From JACROF01 sp964598995 (GTDB lineage Bacteria; Patescibacteriota; Microgenomatia; Levybacterales; UBA12049): 64,000 nucleotides of DNA. Below, piece after piece: positions 57,007-64,000 of this stretch; position 1 is the first letter of the stretch; the number at the start of each line of letters is the position of its first letter. Below the pieces are notes generated by a model. That model saw nothing but the letters and a program-made list of their open reading frames with translations, was not told the origin of the DNA and did no database searches. The stretch is from contig CAZRDR010000021.1 of the NCBI GenBank assembly GCA_964598995.1, positions 4,892-68,891 on the forward strand, given 5' to 3'. A program made the position numbers and the translations under genes.

Positions 57007-58013
57007 TGGACAGTAGATGGTTTGACATTCTCTTCTTGATCTAACGCATAATCAACGACAGCAAGTAAGAGAAGATTAATGGATAATCCAATAAGTGCCC
57101 TAAACTGTTCCTCATAAAAGGTGAAGAACTGCGTTACCAGAAGAAGGATAAGAATCGCAATTTTGAATATACGAAATCCTTGCTTCCGAGATTTACTCAT
57201 CATAATGGCACCGATAAGAGCCACTATTAACGCAGCGCCGGATGATAATATCTCTCCTGTTTCAGAAAACGACAATGTAGTTCTTGTTAATAGATACGAA
57301 AGAGAAGATAAGATAGTTAAAACTGATTCGATAGCAACGATAGCAATTAACCCTCCTGTGAGAACCTTATTACGAAGTACCCTCGCATAAAGATCAGAAA
57401 GAAAGTGTTTTAACCTATTCAGCAGTGACGGCTGAGGAGCAGGAATTGACTGTACTTGAGAAAAAAACTCTCGCAATGATTTCACTAACGGATCTTTCTG
57501 GTCACTTTTTTGGAGATATAACAGCGCTCTCTTTTTTTCTTCACTATCTAAGTCGTTCATGACAGCTTCAGCGACCATCTCTAACGTATTAACGAGATAT
57601 TCTTTAGGTGTGATCTTTTTATCTTTTGCTAAGGCTTTAGAAATAATATAAATAAAGATAAAAATTACATATACGATTGCGATTGTTGGTTGAAAAAAAT
57701 AATTATTATCACTTGTTACGAACTTACCTAGTTCATCGATAAACGCACCAAATCCTATTCCACCTAATATAGAAGCAAGACCCAGAATTCCCCGTCCGAG
57801 GAATGACAGAAGGAGGAGAAGTGACGTCAGCATAAAAAAACCACCCCATAACAGGTGGGCAATATGTAATCCAGAACCACTAAGCTGAGGATAATCAGTG
57901 ATTTTCAGGAAGAACCGAATCACAAATATTGTAACAATTGATGCAATAAGGAAATTCTCTCGTAAAAAATAACCATCGAGATTCTGAATAAAGTATTTTG
58001 AGAGTGGTCTCAT
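57003..58013 (-). CDS. Multi-pass membrane protein, function unknown
   Basis: A 336-residue protein with about nine hydrophobic segments in two blocks (~20-130 and ~220-320), separated by a charged cytosolic part (KKITPKEYLVNTLEMVAEAV, DLDSEEKKRALLYLQ). The segment GGIGFGAFIDELGKFVTSDNNYFF looks conserved and functionally important, with acidic residues in a glycine-rich membrane turn. I do not recognise a characterised family. TATACT ends 8 nt before the ATG, with AGGAGG lying too close to the ATG for a normal ribosome-binding site. Confidence 0.72.
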   Translation of the reverse strand: MRPLSKYFIQNLDGYFLRENFLIASIVTIFVIRFFLKITDYPQLSGSGLHIAHLLWGGFFMLTSLLLLLSFLGRGILGLASILGGIGFGAFIDELGKFVTSDNNYFFQPTIAIVYVIFIFIYIISKALAKDKKITPKEYLVNTLEMVAEAVMNDLDSEEKKRALLYLQKSDQKDPLVKSLREFFSQVQSIPAPQPSLLNRLKHFLSDLYARVLRNKVLTGGLIAIVAIESVLTILSSLSYLLTRTTLSFSETGEILSSGAALIVALIGAIMMSKSRKQGFRIFKIAILILLLVTQFFTFYEEQFRALIGLSINLLLLAVVDYALDQEENVKPSTVH

Positions 58014-58096
58014 GCCCTCCTAGTATATCGCAAAATGCATTGCTGTGCTTGCATTCCGTGAAGTATTCTGTGTATGCTAATTATTAGATAACGACT

Positions 58097-58663
58097 ATGA
58101 GAAGACTGCCCGACAAAGAAGAACAAGTTATTGATCCTGCTGTTCAACGCATTTGGGAAGAAATCATCTATTCGATGGATCAATATACTCACGACAGTAG
58201 TCTATCTAAATTTTATCTGCCTGAGGAAATTCTTTCTCACTGCCGCTCAGCTGCAAATATTTTTACTCAGTTACTCTATACACCTATTCCTTCTCCAACT
58301 GAAGTCCAAAAAACTCGCCTTTATGGCATGCTTCATTTATCAATGACCTGTGGTGTCCAAATTTATCTTAAGGAGCGCGCGCTCACTAAAGGTTACCTCC
58401 CGTATCGCATAACAACTGATGACAAAACAATTCGATCAGCTCGAAATAAAATAGGGAGACTTCTTTCTGAAGGAATTAAAGTCCAGCCACCTGTGAGTCA
58501 GGTAATGGAATTATTTATCACTCAGCTCAATACTGATCACTATATTAGGCGTTTTTCAATGAAAGGACGCGAATTTAACGCTGAGAAATTTGAAAATCTT
58601 CTCCCTGCAGCCATTATGTGGGGATATCTCCTCGCGCAAGAACTCATCATTAATGAGAACTAA
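58097..58663 (+). CDS. Soluble helical protein, function unknown
   Basis: A 188-residue protein, predicted mostly helical, with no membrane segment or signal peptide. Recognisable stretches are EEQVIDPAVQRIWEEIIYSM, ILSHCRSAANIFTQLLY, an arginine-rich RITTDDKTIRSARNKIGRLL, and a hydrophobic C-terminus (AIMWGYLLAQELII). No family motif recognised. It ends 3 nt from the convergent holin-like gene. Confidence 0.62.
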   Translation: MRRLPDKEEQVIDPAVQRIWEEIIYSMDQYTHDSSLSKFYLPEEILSHCRSAANIFTQLLYTPIPSPTEVQKTRLYGMLHLSMTCGVQIYLKERALTKGYLPYRITTDDKTIRSARNKIGRLLSEGIKVQPPVSQVMELFITQLNTDHYIRRFSMKGREFNAEKFENLLPAAIMWGYLLAQELIINEN

Positions 58664-58666
58664 CCT

Positions 58667-59008
58667 TTATCTATTCTTAACAAGAGCGTTAAGAAATGAG
58701 GATATAACTGCAATCACTAAGCTAAAGGCTAACGCCCACCAAAATCCATCCACCGCAAAGCCTCGTACGACGTGACTAACGAGAAGAACAAGTAACGCAT
58801 TAATAACAAAAGAAAAAAGCCCAAAGGTCAGAACAGTCAAAGGCAGCGTCAGAATAATAAGAAGCGGCTTAATTAATGTATTCACGACACCTAATACGAT
58901 TGCAACGATCAGGGCTGTGACAAAACCATCCACATGAACTCCTGAGAGGACCTGAGATGCGACAAATATAGCTAAACCATTAACCAATAGATAGGTAATA
59001 ATCCCCAT
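58667..59008 (-). CDS. Phage-holin-family IV (YvlD/DUF360-like) membrane protein
   Basis: A 113-residue protein with four membrane helices and the family pattern LGVVNTLIKPLLIILTLPLTVLTFGLFSFVINALLVLLV. Such four-helix proteins are common in bacterial chromosomes and need not be phage-derived; no phage gene is near. Function is unclear, perhaps envelope stress. TTGACT, a 17-nt spacer and TAAGGT precede the ATG by 6 nt. Confidence 0.87.
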   Translation of the reverse strand: MGIITYLLVNGLAIFVASQVLSGVHVDGFVTALIVAIVLGVVNTLIKPLLIILTLPLTVLTFGLFSFVINALLVLLVSHVVRGFAVDGFWWALAFSLVIAVISSFLNALVKNR

Positions 59009-59045
59009 AGCTCTACCTTAACATAGCATATCCATACAGTCAAAC

Positions 59046-59690
59046 ATGGCTACCTCACATGAAATTTACTATTTTCATACGCTGTACACACTCTCATATG
59101 TTAGTGGTGGTAGTATGGCATTGAGTCTCTATAACGATCATGTCCAACAGACCAAGCCCATTCCTCAGACATTACGTGTAAAATTACCTCCAACGTCTGT
59201 ACAAAAGAATAAGCAAGATGGTCTCAAAGATGCGGCAAAAGAAAGTGTAAAAATTGAGCAGATCAACAATGATCGATTTAAGAATCTTGTTAGAGCATCA
59301 AATCAAACGCTTTATAAAGTGAAGACGGTCTTCCCTTTTGATTTTTTCCCAGACGAGATGAGTATTGAGATCACGCAAATTAATGTGATTAAACGCTATT
59401 TCTTCGCAACTGCTCATCTCCAAACGATTCCTATAAAAAATGTGGCTGATGTCTTTCTCGAGACGAGCCTCTTTTTCGCTTCGATAAAGATTATCGATAG
59501 TAGCTATATCGAGAACTCTATCCAGGTAGAGTACCTTAAAAAAGCTGATGCTTGTCGAGCACGCAAAGTTATCCAAGGCTTAGTTATCGCCAATAAAGAA
59601 GGAATTGATCTAGCAAAAGTTCCGCCAAAGTCTCTCCTTGATAACATAGAATCTCTTGGTAAAGCCCAAGAAGTAGAGATTATGGAGTAG
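59046..59690 (+). CDS. Probable PH-domain-like protein, function unknown
   Basis: A 214-residue soluble protein. Residues ~85-175 form a strand-rich unit (LYKVKTVFPFDFFPDEMSIE, INVIKRYFFATAHLQTIPIK, VADVFLETSLFFASIKI, IQVEYLKKADACRARKVI) that looks like a bacterial PH (YdbS/YdbT-type) domain ending in a helix; this is by pattern only. The N-terminal ~80 residues are linker-like. The start is uncertain: the ATG at 59115 (MALSLYNDH) is also possible. The divergent start codon at 59008 is only 37 nt away. Confidence 0.65.
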   Translation: MATSHEIYYFHTLYTLSYVSGGSMALSLYNDHVQQTKPIPQTLRVKLPPTSVQKNKQDGLKDAAKESVKIEQINNDRFKNLVRASNQTLYKVKTVFPFDFFPDEMSIEITQINVIKRYFFATAHLQTIPIKNVADVFLETSLFFASIKIIDSSYIENSIQVEYLKKADACRARKVIQGLVIANKEGIDLAKVPPKSLLDNIESLGKAQEVEIME

Positions 59691-59696
59691 GAAGCC

Positions 59697-59724
59697 TTGT
59701 AAGTCTGCAAGAATCTTGTATACT
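59697..59724 (+). promoter_or_regulatory. Promoter of the MBL-fold gene (leaderless)
   Basis: TTGTAA (59697-59702), 16-nt spacer, TATACT (59719-59724), 9 nt to the ATG at 59734. This sets the start at 59734 and excludes the upstream ATG at 59716. Confidence 0.65.
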
Positions 59725-59733
59725 CTAACATAC

Positions 59734-60360
59734 ATGAAAATTGGAAAATACGGCCAGTCTTGCCTCATCATAGAAGAGGACGATCAAGTAATCCTTATCG
59801 ATCCAGGATCTTATTCTGAGGAATATAAAGGTGAATTATTGTCTTCTCTCTCAAAACTTGATCTCGTCCTGATAACTCACGATCATTTAGACCATATGTC
59901 GCCCGTTCTTATCAAAGAGATACTTGAGAAATTCCCAGACGTAACTATCATCAGTAACAGCATCGTAAAGGAAATGCTTGCGAAAGAAAATATTGATGCC
60001 ACTCTCGATAAAGTTCCACAGGTAGAATTAGAAACGATAGATCATGAGAGATTGTGGTTTGGGAATCCGACGAAAAATACGGTCTATACGGTATTTGACA
60101 GGCTAACACATCCTGGGGACTCGCATCATTTCTCGTTTTCAGCAGAAATCCTAGCACTCCCACTAACAGCTCCTTGGGGAAGTACGGTACAGGCAGTTGA
60201 GAAAGCACTTGAAATGCAGCCTAAAACAATCATTCCTATTCATGACTCGTTATGGAAAGATGAGGTACGAAAATCGTTCTACCAAAGATTGAAGGAATAT
60301 TTTAACCAACAAAATATTGAATTTATAGGAATTGAAAACGGAGAAACAATTGAGGTTTAA
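59734..60360 (+). CDS. Metallo-beta-lactamase-fold hydrolase (UlaG-like)
   Basis: About 208 residues from the ATG at 59734. The di-metal motif is THDHLDH, preceded by VILIDPG (beta-strand Asp), and later ligands are likely in HPGDSHHF and IPIHDS. The short form and early motif fit the UlaG-like group, which includes nucleases and sugar-lactone hydrolases. Substrate unknown. It is convergent with rpsI, sharing TTAA for both stops. Confidence 0.87.
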   Translation: MKIGKYGQSCLIIEEDDQVILIDPGSYSEEYKGELLSSLSKLDLVLITHDHLDHMSPVLIKEILEKFPDVTIISNSIVKEMLAKENIDATLDKVPQVELETIDHERLWFGNPTKNTVYTVFDRLTHPGDSHHFSFSAEILALPLTAPWGSTVQAVEKALEMQPKTIIPIHDSLWKDEVRKSFYQRLKEYFNQQNIEFIGIENGETIEV

Positions 60361-60833
60361 CGCTTTGGAGACTGCTTAGCACGACGAGCTTTACCACCAG
60401 TACCAACTTTACGTCGCTCACGGATACGTGCATCGCGAGTTAAGAATCCTTGCTTTTTAAGTGCAGGTCTAAAAGAATCTTTATCAGCTTTTGCTAAGGC
60501 ATTTGCAAGTCCTGCTACGACAGCGTCTAGTTGTCCAGACTGTCCACCACCAGCGACACTAATGGTAATGGTATATTTGTTCTGAGCATTTGCAACACGA
60601 AGTGGTTCAGTGTATTTAAAACGATTACTGTCTCCTGGGAAGTAATCAGCGATAGCTTTCTTATTAACTAAGATATCACCTTTATTGATAGTTACTGTAT
60701 CCCACGCCATATCCGCTCTAACAGACTCATAGAGTCTCACACGGGCAACTGCTTCACGACGTCGACCTACCGCGAAAACGTAATCTCTTTTTTGATTTTT
60801 CTTTACTTCAACTTGTGGTTTTACAGCTGCCAT
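60357..60833 (-). CDS. rpsI: Ribosomal protein uS9
   Basis: A 158-residue protein of the 30S head. The family core FAVGRRREAVARVRLYE starts near residue 20, then GGGQSGQLDAVVAGLANAL, and the tail RRKVGTGGKARRAKQSPKR reaches the P-site tRNA. An N-terminal extension (~18 residues) and a small insert make it longer than usual (~130). It lies 2 nt after rplM (TAACTATG), the normal L13-S9 pair. Confidence 0.96.
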   Translation of the reverse strand: MAAVKPQVEVKKNQKRDYVFAVGRRREAVARVRLYESVRADMAWDTVTINKGDILVNKKAIADYFPGDSNRFKYTEPLRVANAQNKYTITISVAGGGQSGQLDAVVAGLANALAKADKDSFRPALKKQGFLTRDARIRERRKVGTGGKARRAKQSPKR

Positions 60834-60835
60834 AG

Positions 60836-61273
60836 TTACTTAGTCTCCTCTTTCTTAACAAATTTATCTGCGTAAGTATGCTCTGCACCTTCAAAAACAA
60901 ATAAACGCTTGAGCATTCTATCACGGAGCTTGTTATCAGGCAACATACCTTTTACTGCATGTCTGATAACATCTTCTGGCTTTCGCGCACGAAGCTCTTT
61001 AAGCGTTTCACTTGAAAAGCCACCTGGATAACCTGAGTGTCTAGCATAGACTTTTTGCTCTTCTTTTTTACCGGTAACTTTAACAGCTTTTGCATTGATA
61101 ACTACGACGTAATCGCCACAATCAAGATTTCGCACAAAATTAGGCTTTGATTTACCCATAAGCTCATGCGCGATCTTAGTTGAGATACGACCTAAGGTCT
61201 GGTTCTCAACATCGATAAGATGCCATTCATGTGTTAATTCTGCTTGTTTAGTTGCTGTTGTTTGTGCCTTCAT
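60836..61273 (-). CDS. rplM: Ribosomal protein uL13
   Basis: A 145-residue early-assembly 50S protein: WHLIDVENQTLGRISTKIA, NAKAVKVTGKK, YARHSGYPGG, AVKGMLPDNKLRDRML and the closing RLFVFEGAEHTY. Full normal length. It lies between rplQ and rpsI with TAACTATG junctions on both sides. Confidence 0.97.
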   Translation of the reverse strand: MKAQTTATKQAELTHEWHLIDVENQTLGRISTKIAHELMGKSKPNFVRNLDCGDYVVVINAKAVKVTGKKEEQKVYARHSGYPGGFSSETLKELRARKPEDVIRHAVKGMLPDNKLRDRMLKRLFVFEGAEHTYADKFVKKEETK

Positions 61274-61275
61274 AG

Positions 61276-61800
61276 TTATTTAGATGCCTCTTTCTTTTTA
61301 GTTGTTTTGACTGCTGCTTTTTTTGCAGGTGCTTTTTTAGCCTTAGCTGGTTTTGCCTCAACAGCTGTTGTCGAAGCTACTTCATCAATTGCCTTTTGCT
61401 TAGCTGATTTCGCATTTCTAGGAGCAGCTGACGAAGTAGTTGAGCCTTTCTCAACCCATTCCATGATAACCATCGACGCATTGTCGGAAAAACGATTTCC
61501 GATCTTGAGAATTCGTGTGTAACCACCTGGACGTGATGCATTACGTGGTGCAATATCAGTTAACATTTTTTGTAATGCTTCATTAGTAAGATACGCTTGA
61601 AGAAGTGTACGTGCGTGATTAGTGTCATTTGTCTTTGCCTTAGTAACTAATTTCTCAACGTGACTGCGGATTGCTTTAGCTTTTTCCTCAGTTGTCTCGA
61701 TACGCTCATACATAGTCAATGAAGAAACTAACCCTTTAAAAAGAGCTTTTCTTTCATTTGTATCTCGCTTTAATTGTCGGCCAAATATTTGTTTCTTCAT
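61276..61800 (-). CDS. rplQ: Ribosomal protein bL17 with Ala/Lys-rich tail
   Basis: A 174-residue 50S protein. The bL17 core is ~1-118: FGRQLKRDTNERKALFKGLV, a TTEEKAKAIR segment, RPGGYTRILKIGNRFSDNASM. A ~55-residue Ala/Lys/Thr-rich tail (AKPAKAKKAPAKKAAVKTTKK) is extra and probably disordered, RNA-binding. It is separated from rpoA by a 100-bp repeat-bearing gap, unlike the near-zero gaps elsewhere in the cluster. Confidence 0.96.
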   Translation of the reverse strand: MKKQIFGRQLKRDTNERKALFKGLVSSLTMYERIETTEEKAKAIRSHVEKLVTKAKTNDTNHARTLLQAYLTNEALQKMLTDIAPRNASRPGGYTRILKIGNRFSDNASMVIMEWVEKGSTTSSAAPRNAKSAKQKAIDEVASTTAVEAKPAKAKKAPAKKAAVKTTKKKEASK

Positions 61801-61807
61801 AATAAAA

Positions 61808-61896
61808 AAGATATTAGGACATTAAGTAATTAAGATAGTAAGGGGCAATTATGAGGAACTTCTCTTAATATCTTAGTATCCTAATATCTTAATATC
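61808..61896. repeat. Inverted array of 8-bp repeats between rpoA and rplQ
   Basis: Right half (61865-61896): four tandem octamers TTAATATC, TTAGTATC, CTAATATC, TTAATATC. Left half (61810-61841): four octamers of the opposite sense, GATATTAG, GACATTAA, GTAATTAA, GATAGTAA. Arms 61808-61835 and 61863-61890 pair over 28 positions with three mismatches and one G-T, around a 27-nt loop. The transcript would form a long hairpin. It is not an intrinsic terminator, as no GC-rich stem base or T run is present. Confidence 0.8.
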
Positions 61897-61900
61897 TAGA

Positions 61901-62845
61901 TTAACTTGAGAAGGAAATACCTTTTTCTTGTAATTTCTCTTCAATGACTGATATAGATTTGCCACCCATATTTCGCATAGAAATAAGGTCTTTACGAGGT
62001 GTCTGAAGTAATTGCTCAACAGTCTCGATACCGCCGTTGCGGAGACTATTGTAAATACGAGTTGGAAGATCTAATTCATCAATTGTCATGCGAGCTGCAC
62101 TTGATGGGATATTAGATACTGGAGCAGCTGATTCTGTTACTGTCTCAGAAGCTTGAGGCTCATAGACCTGAATGAATGAGTTAGCAAGAAGACGAGCTGA
62201 TCTTTCCATAGCCTCTTTAGGATCAACAGTACCGTTAGTCCAGATCTTCATAGTTAACTTATCAAGATTCGTTCTCTGACCAACGCGAGTTGCTTCAACA
62301 GTGTATGTTACGCGACGAATAGGTGAGAAGATAGCATCTGTCTGGATAAGACCAACTGATTGAGACTTACGGTCCTCAGCAAGTGAATAACCCATACCAC
62401 GCTCAACAGTGAGTTCCATATCTAACTTTGGAGCTTTGCCTGAGAGTGAGCCGATGTACTGGTCTTTATTGATAACTTCAACACCATCTGTTGCTTCAAA
62501 TTGTGCAGCGGTAACTTCACCAGCACCTTTAGCTGAGAGTTTGATAGTAGCTGAATCGCGGCCATCTGCTAAACGAAGATTTAATTCTTTAATGTTAAGT
62601 AACAGATCAATAACGTTTTCTTTAAGTCCTTCAACTGTTGAGAACTTATGCTTAACGCCGTTAATCTTAACTGCAGTTACTGCTGCGCCAGGAATAGAAG
62701 TGTAGAGTACACGACGGAGTGCATTACCGATAGTGTAACCATATCCTGGTTCTAGCGGTTCGATAACGAACTCGCCGTAGCCATCTGCATTTATAATTTC
62801 TTTAACTGTAAAAGGTGTGTTTTCCATAGAAAGTCCTACAGACAA
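61901..62845 (-). CDS. rpoA: RNA polymerase alpha subunit
   Basis: A 314-residue subunit. The N-terminal dimerisation domain has YGEFVIEPLEPGYGYTIGNALRRVLYTSIPGAAVT and VEATRVGQRTNLDKLTM. A short linker (~235-250) leads to the C-terminal domain with LDLPTRIYNSLRNGGIETVEQLL and DLISMRNMGGKSISVIEEKL, which binds UP elements and activators. Full length. It lies in the usual rpsM-rpsK-rpsD-rpoA-rplQ order. Confidence 0.98.
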   Translation of the reverse strand: MSVGLSMENTPFTVKEIINADGYGEFVIEPLEPGYGYTIGNALRRVLYTSIPGAAVTAVKINGVKHKFSTVEGLKENVIDLLLNIKELNLRLADGRDSATIKLSAKGAGEVTAAQFEATDGVEVINKDQYIGSLSGKAPKLDMELTVERGMGYSLAEDRKSQSVGLIQTDAIFSPIRRVTYTVEATRVGQRTNLDKLTMKIWTNGTVDPKEAMERSARLLANSFIQVYEPQASETVTESAAPVSNIPSSAARMTIDELDLPTRIYNSLRNGGIETVEQLLQTPRKDLISMRNMGGKSISVIEEKLQEKGISFSS

Positions 62846-62860
62846 TGACCTATTGTATCA

Positions 62861-63463
62861 TTATCTTGAATAATATTCAATAATCTGTTGAGTATTGAAT
62901 GGAACTACGATATCTTCACGTTTTGGCATGCGTGTAAGCTTGCCTTTGGTGCCTTCTCGCTCAACGAATGAAACGAGTTCTGCCTTACCTGTTAAGAGCT
63001 TAGTGACGTCAGGATTTTTCTGAATCTGAGCATCTACTTCAATAATATCATTAACCTTAACCTGATATGAAGGGATTGTTAATTTTTTACCATTTACTAA
63101 GACATGACCATGAGAAACGAATTGACGAGCCTGGAATCGAGTCTTAGCAAAGCCGAGACGGTACACAACATTATCAAGACGAGTCTCAAGAAGAGATAAC
63201 ATGAGTTCACTCGTATCACCTTTTTGTTTTTCAAGGTGAGTAACGAGTCTCTTAAACTGTTTCTCCAAAACTCCATACATTGCCTTAGCTTTTTGCTTTT
63301 CGCGGAGCTGCTGTCCGTACTCTGAGAGACGACGCTTTCTCTTCATGCCATGAACGCCAGGCGTAATAGTAAGACGTCTTTGCAGACTAGCAGAAGTTTT
63401 ATCTAAGATATTAACTCCTTCGCGTCTAGCTAATTTATGTTTTGGTCCTGTATATCTAGCCAT
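62861..63463 (-). CDS. rpsD: Ribosomal protein uS4
   Basis: A 200-residue 30S assembly initiator. The N-terminal part has GPKHKLARREGVNI and a KRKRRLSEYGQQLREKQKAK stretch. The S4 RNA-binding domain has RLDNVVYRLGFAKTRFQARQFVSHGHVLVNGKK. The N-terminal zinc-binding cysteines of some S4 forms are absent. The ATG overlaps the rpsK stop as TAATG. Confidence 0.97.
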   Translation of the reverse strand: MARYTGPKHKLARREGVNILDKTSASLQRRLTITPGVHGMKRKRRLSEYGQQLREKQKAKAMYGVLEKQFKRLVTHLEKQKGDTSELMLSLLETRLDNVVYRLGFAKTRFQARQFVSHGHVLVNGKKLTIPSYQVKVNDIIEVDAQIQKNPDVTKLLTGKAELVSFVEREGTKGKLTRMPKREDIVVPFNTQQIIEYYSR

Positions 63464-63861
63464 TATATTCTCCTCTTTTTCTTAGCCCGTGGGCCATTGT
63501 GTGGGATCGGTGTAATATCAGCAATTGACGTAATTGAGAGTCCAGCACTTTTAATAGCTCTGAGGGATGAGTCACGACCTGATCCAGGTCCTTTAACAAA
63601 GACATCAACTGACTTGAGTCCTGCTGCTAAGGCTTTCTTAGCTGCATTTTCTACTGCGAGTGACGCTGCGTATGGTGTGGATTTACGAGTTCCTTTGAAG
63701 CCAGCGTTGCCAGCTGAACTCCAGGAAATGATATCACCCTTGTCATTAGTGATACTCACGAGAGAATTATTAAATGTCGCTGTAACGTAGACACGTCCAT
63801 GATCACTAACGACTAGTGTTGACCTTTTCTTAGCTGTTTTAGTTGGTTTCTTAGTTGCCAT
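63463..63861 (-). CDS. rpsK: Ribosomal protein uS11
   Basis: A 132-residue 30S platform protein: VYVTATFNNSLVSITNDKGD, WSSAGNAGFKGTRKSTPYAA, VFVKGPGSGRDSSLRAI and the conserved end ITPIPHNGPRAKKKRRI. Normal length. It starts 5 nt after the rpsM stop. Confidence 0.98.
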   Translation of the reverse strand: MATKKPTKTAKKRSTLVVSDHGRVYVTATFNNSLVSITNDKGDIISWSSAGNAGFKGTRKSTPYAASLAVENAAKKALAAGLKSVDVFVKGPGSGRDSSLRAIKSAGLSITSIADITPIPHNGPRAKKKRRI

Positions 63862-63866
63862 AGTTA

Positions 63867-64000
63867 TTACTTAGCTTTTGCTGCTGCCTCCATCTTAGCT
63901 GCTACTTCTTTCTTAACTGCACCAATTGTCATTCTCTTACCTCTTTTAGTACGAGCGTTTGATTTAGTACGCTGACCACGTGATGGAAGTCCGCGAATGT
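63867..64000 (-). CDS. rpsM: Ribosomal protein uS13, C-terminal part (partial)
   Basis: The last ~44 codons are in view. The stretch HSRGLPSRGQRTKSNARTKRG is the conserved uS13 tail that reaches the tRNA sites. A lysine/alanine-rich end (VKKEVAAKMEAAAKAK) follows, longer than in most S13 proteins. The gene continues beyond the right edge. Confidence 0.92.
   Translation of the reverse strand, partial: IRGLPSRGQRTKSNARTKRGKRMTIGAVKKEVAAKMEAAAKAK

Noticed and set aside
58667..59008. Holin-like gene as a sign of a prophage
   Set aside because: No integrase, capsid, tail or endolysin gene is near; four-helix proteins of this family are common chromosomal genes.
1..64000. CRISPR arrays, insertion sequences, transposases or attachment sites
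   Set aside because: No regularly spaced repeats with spacers, terminal inverted repeats flanking a transposase, or integrase genes were seen.
1..64000. Recoded TGA codons, as in Gracilibacteria or SR1
   Set aside because: TGA ends several genes at the expected length (for example the UbiA-family, cytidylyltransferase and UvrD genes), and no conserved domain is interrupted by TGA.

Overview
The window looks like a chromosomal segment of a Candidate Phyla Radiation (Patescibacteria) bacterium, most likely of the Microgenomates (OP11) type. This is inferred from gene content and style. Genes are very tightly packed and HrcA and MetRS are short. Many short single-pass surface proteins carry proline/threonine-rich linkers. 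A VirB2/VirB6-like pair is present, as is an MraY/WecA relative with the diverged motif NWSKGVDG. TGA acts as a normal stop, which argues against the TGA=Gly lineages (SR1, Gracilibacteria). No phage, insertion sequence, transposase or CRISPR array was seen.

Layout. 1-5.4 kb (minus): a VirB2-like small membrane protein, translationally coupled to a giant VirB6/TrbL-like protein whose long tail is built of internal repeats and which runs off the left edge. 5.5-10.4 kb (minus): the heat-shock operon hrcA-grpE-dnaK-(terminator)-PHP phosphoesterase-dnaJ, driven by a promoter overlapped by a CIRCE operator. 10.5-18.6 kb (plus): a small membrane protein, metG behind a structured leader, tatD, then a cell-envelope polysaccharide cluster (GT2, GT-C, a WecA/MraY-like transferase, a UbiA/DPPR-synthase-like prenyltransferase). 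18.6-26.7 kb (minus): a PEGA-SH3 protein, lysyl-tRNA synthetase fused to a B3/B4 editing-type domain, an unknown protein behind a leader with tandem hairpins, murB, greA behind an attenuator-like hairpin, a nucleotidyltransferase and a membrane-tethered solute-binding protein. 26.7-35.4 kb (mostly plus): VanW, a cytidylyltransferase, DUF192, tsaD, a PNPOx-like protein, rmuC, a flavin reductase and a UvrD helicase-nuclease. RNase P RNA follows at 35.4-35.8 kb. 35.8-39.9 kb (minus): one ABC ATPase with four ABC-2 permeases, one of them frameshifted. 40-44.7 kb (minus): HU, a surface protein, RNase Y, recX and recA. 44.8-51.1 kb: a structured RNA leading into tRNA-Pro(GGG), a Nudix hydrolase, surface proteins, a methyltransferase, FKBP, a HExxH membrane protein, then hflX with a catalytically dead MTH1-like protein and an intact Nudix enzyme. 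51-60.4 kb: small hypotheticals, a triple zinc-ribbon protein, an ABC exporter, CsbD, Obg, a serine beta-lactamase-like protein, a holin-like protein and an MBL-fold hydrolase. 60.4-64 kb (minus): the ribosomal cluster rpsM-rpsK-rpsD-rpoA-rplQ-rplM-rpsI.

Expression logic read from the DNA. Many genes that begin a transcription unit have a -10-like hexamer ending 6-9 nt before the start codon, so their mRNAs should be leaderless or nearly so; this decides several starts here. A few genes (HU, CsbD, lysS) instead carry strong Shine-Dalgarno sequences. Tandem genes often join by TAATG, ATGA or TAATATG. Four convergent pairs share one TTAA or TTAG for both stop codons.

Best candidates for something new: the repeat-built VirB6-like tail; structured RNAs before metG and tRNA-Pro; the inverted array of 8-bp repeats between rpoA and rplQ; the tandem-hairpin leader with a 15-codon ORF before the gene starting at 22547; the LysRS-B3/B4 fusion; and the MTH1-like pseudoenzyme coupled to HflX.
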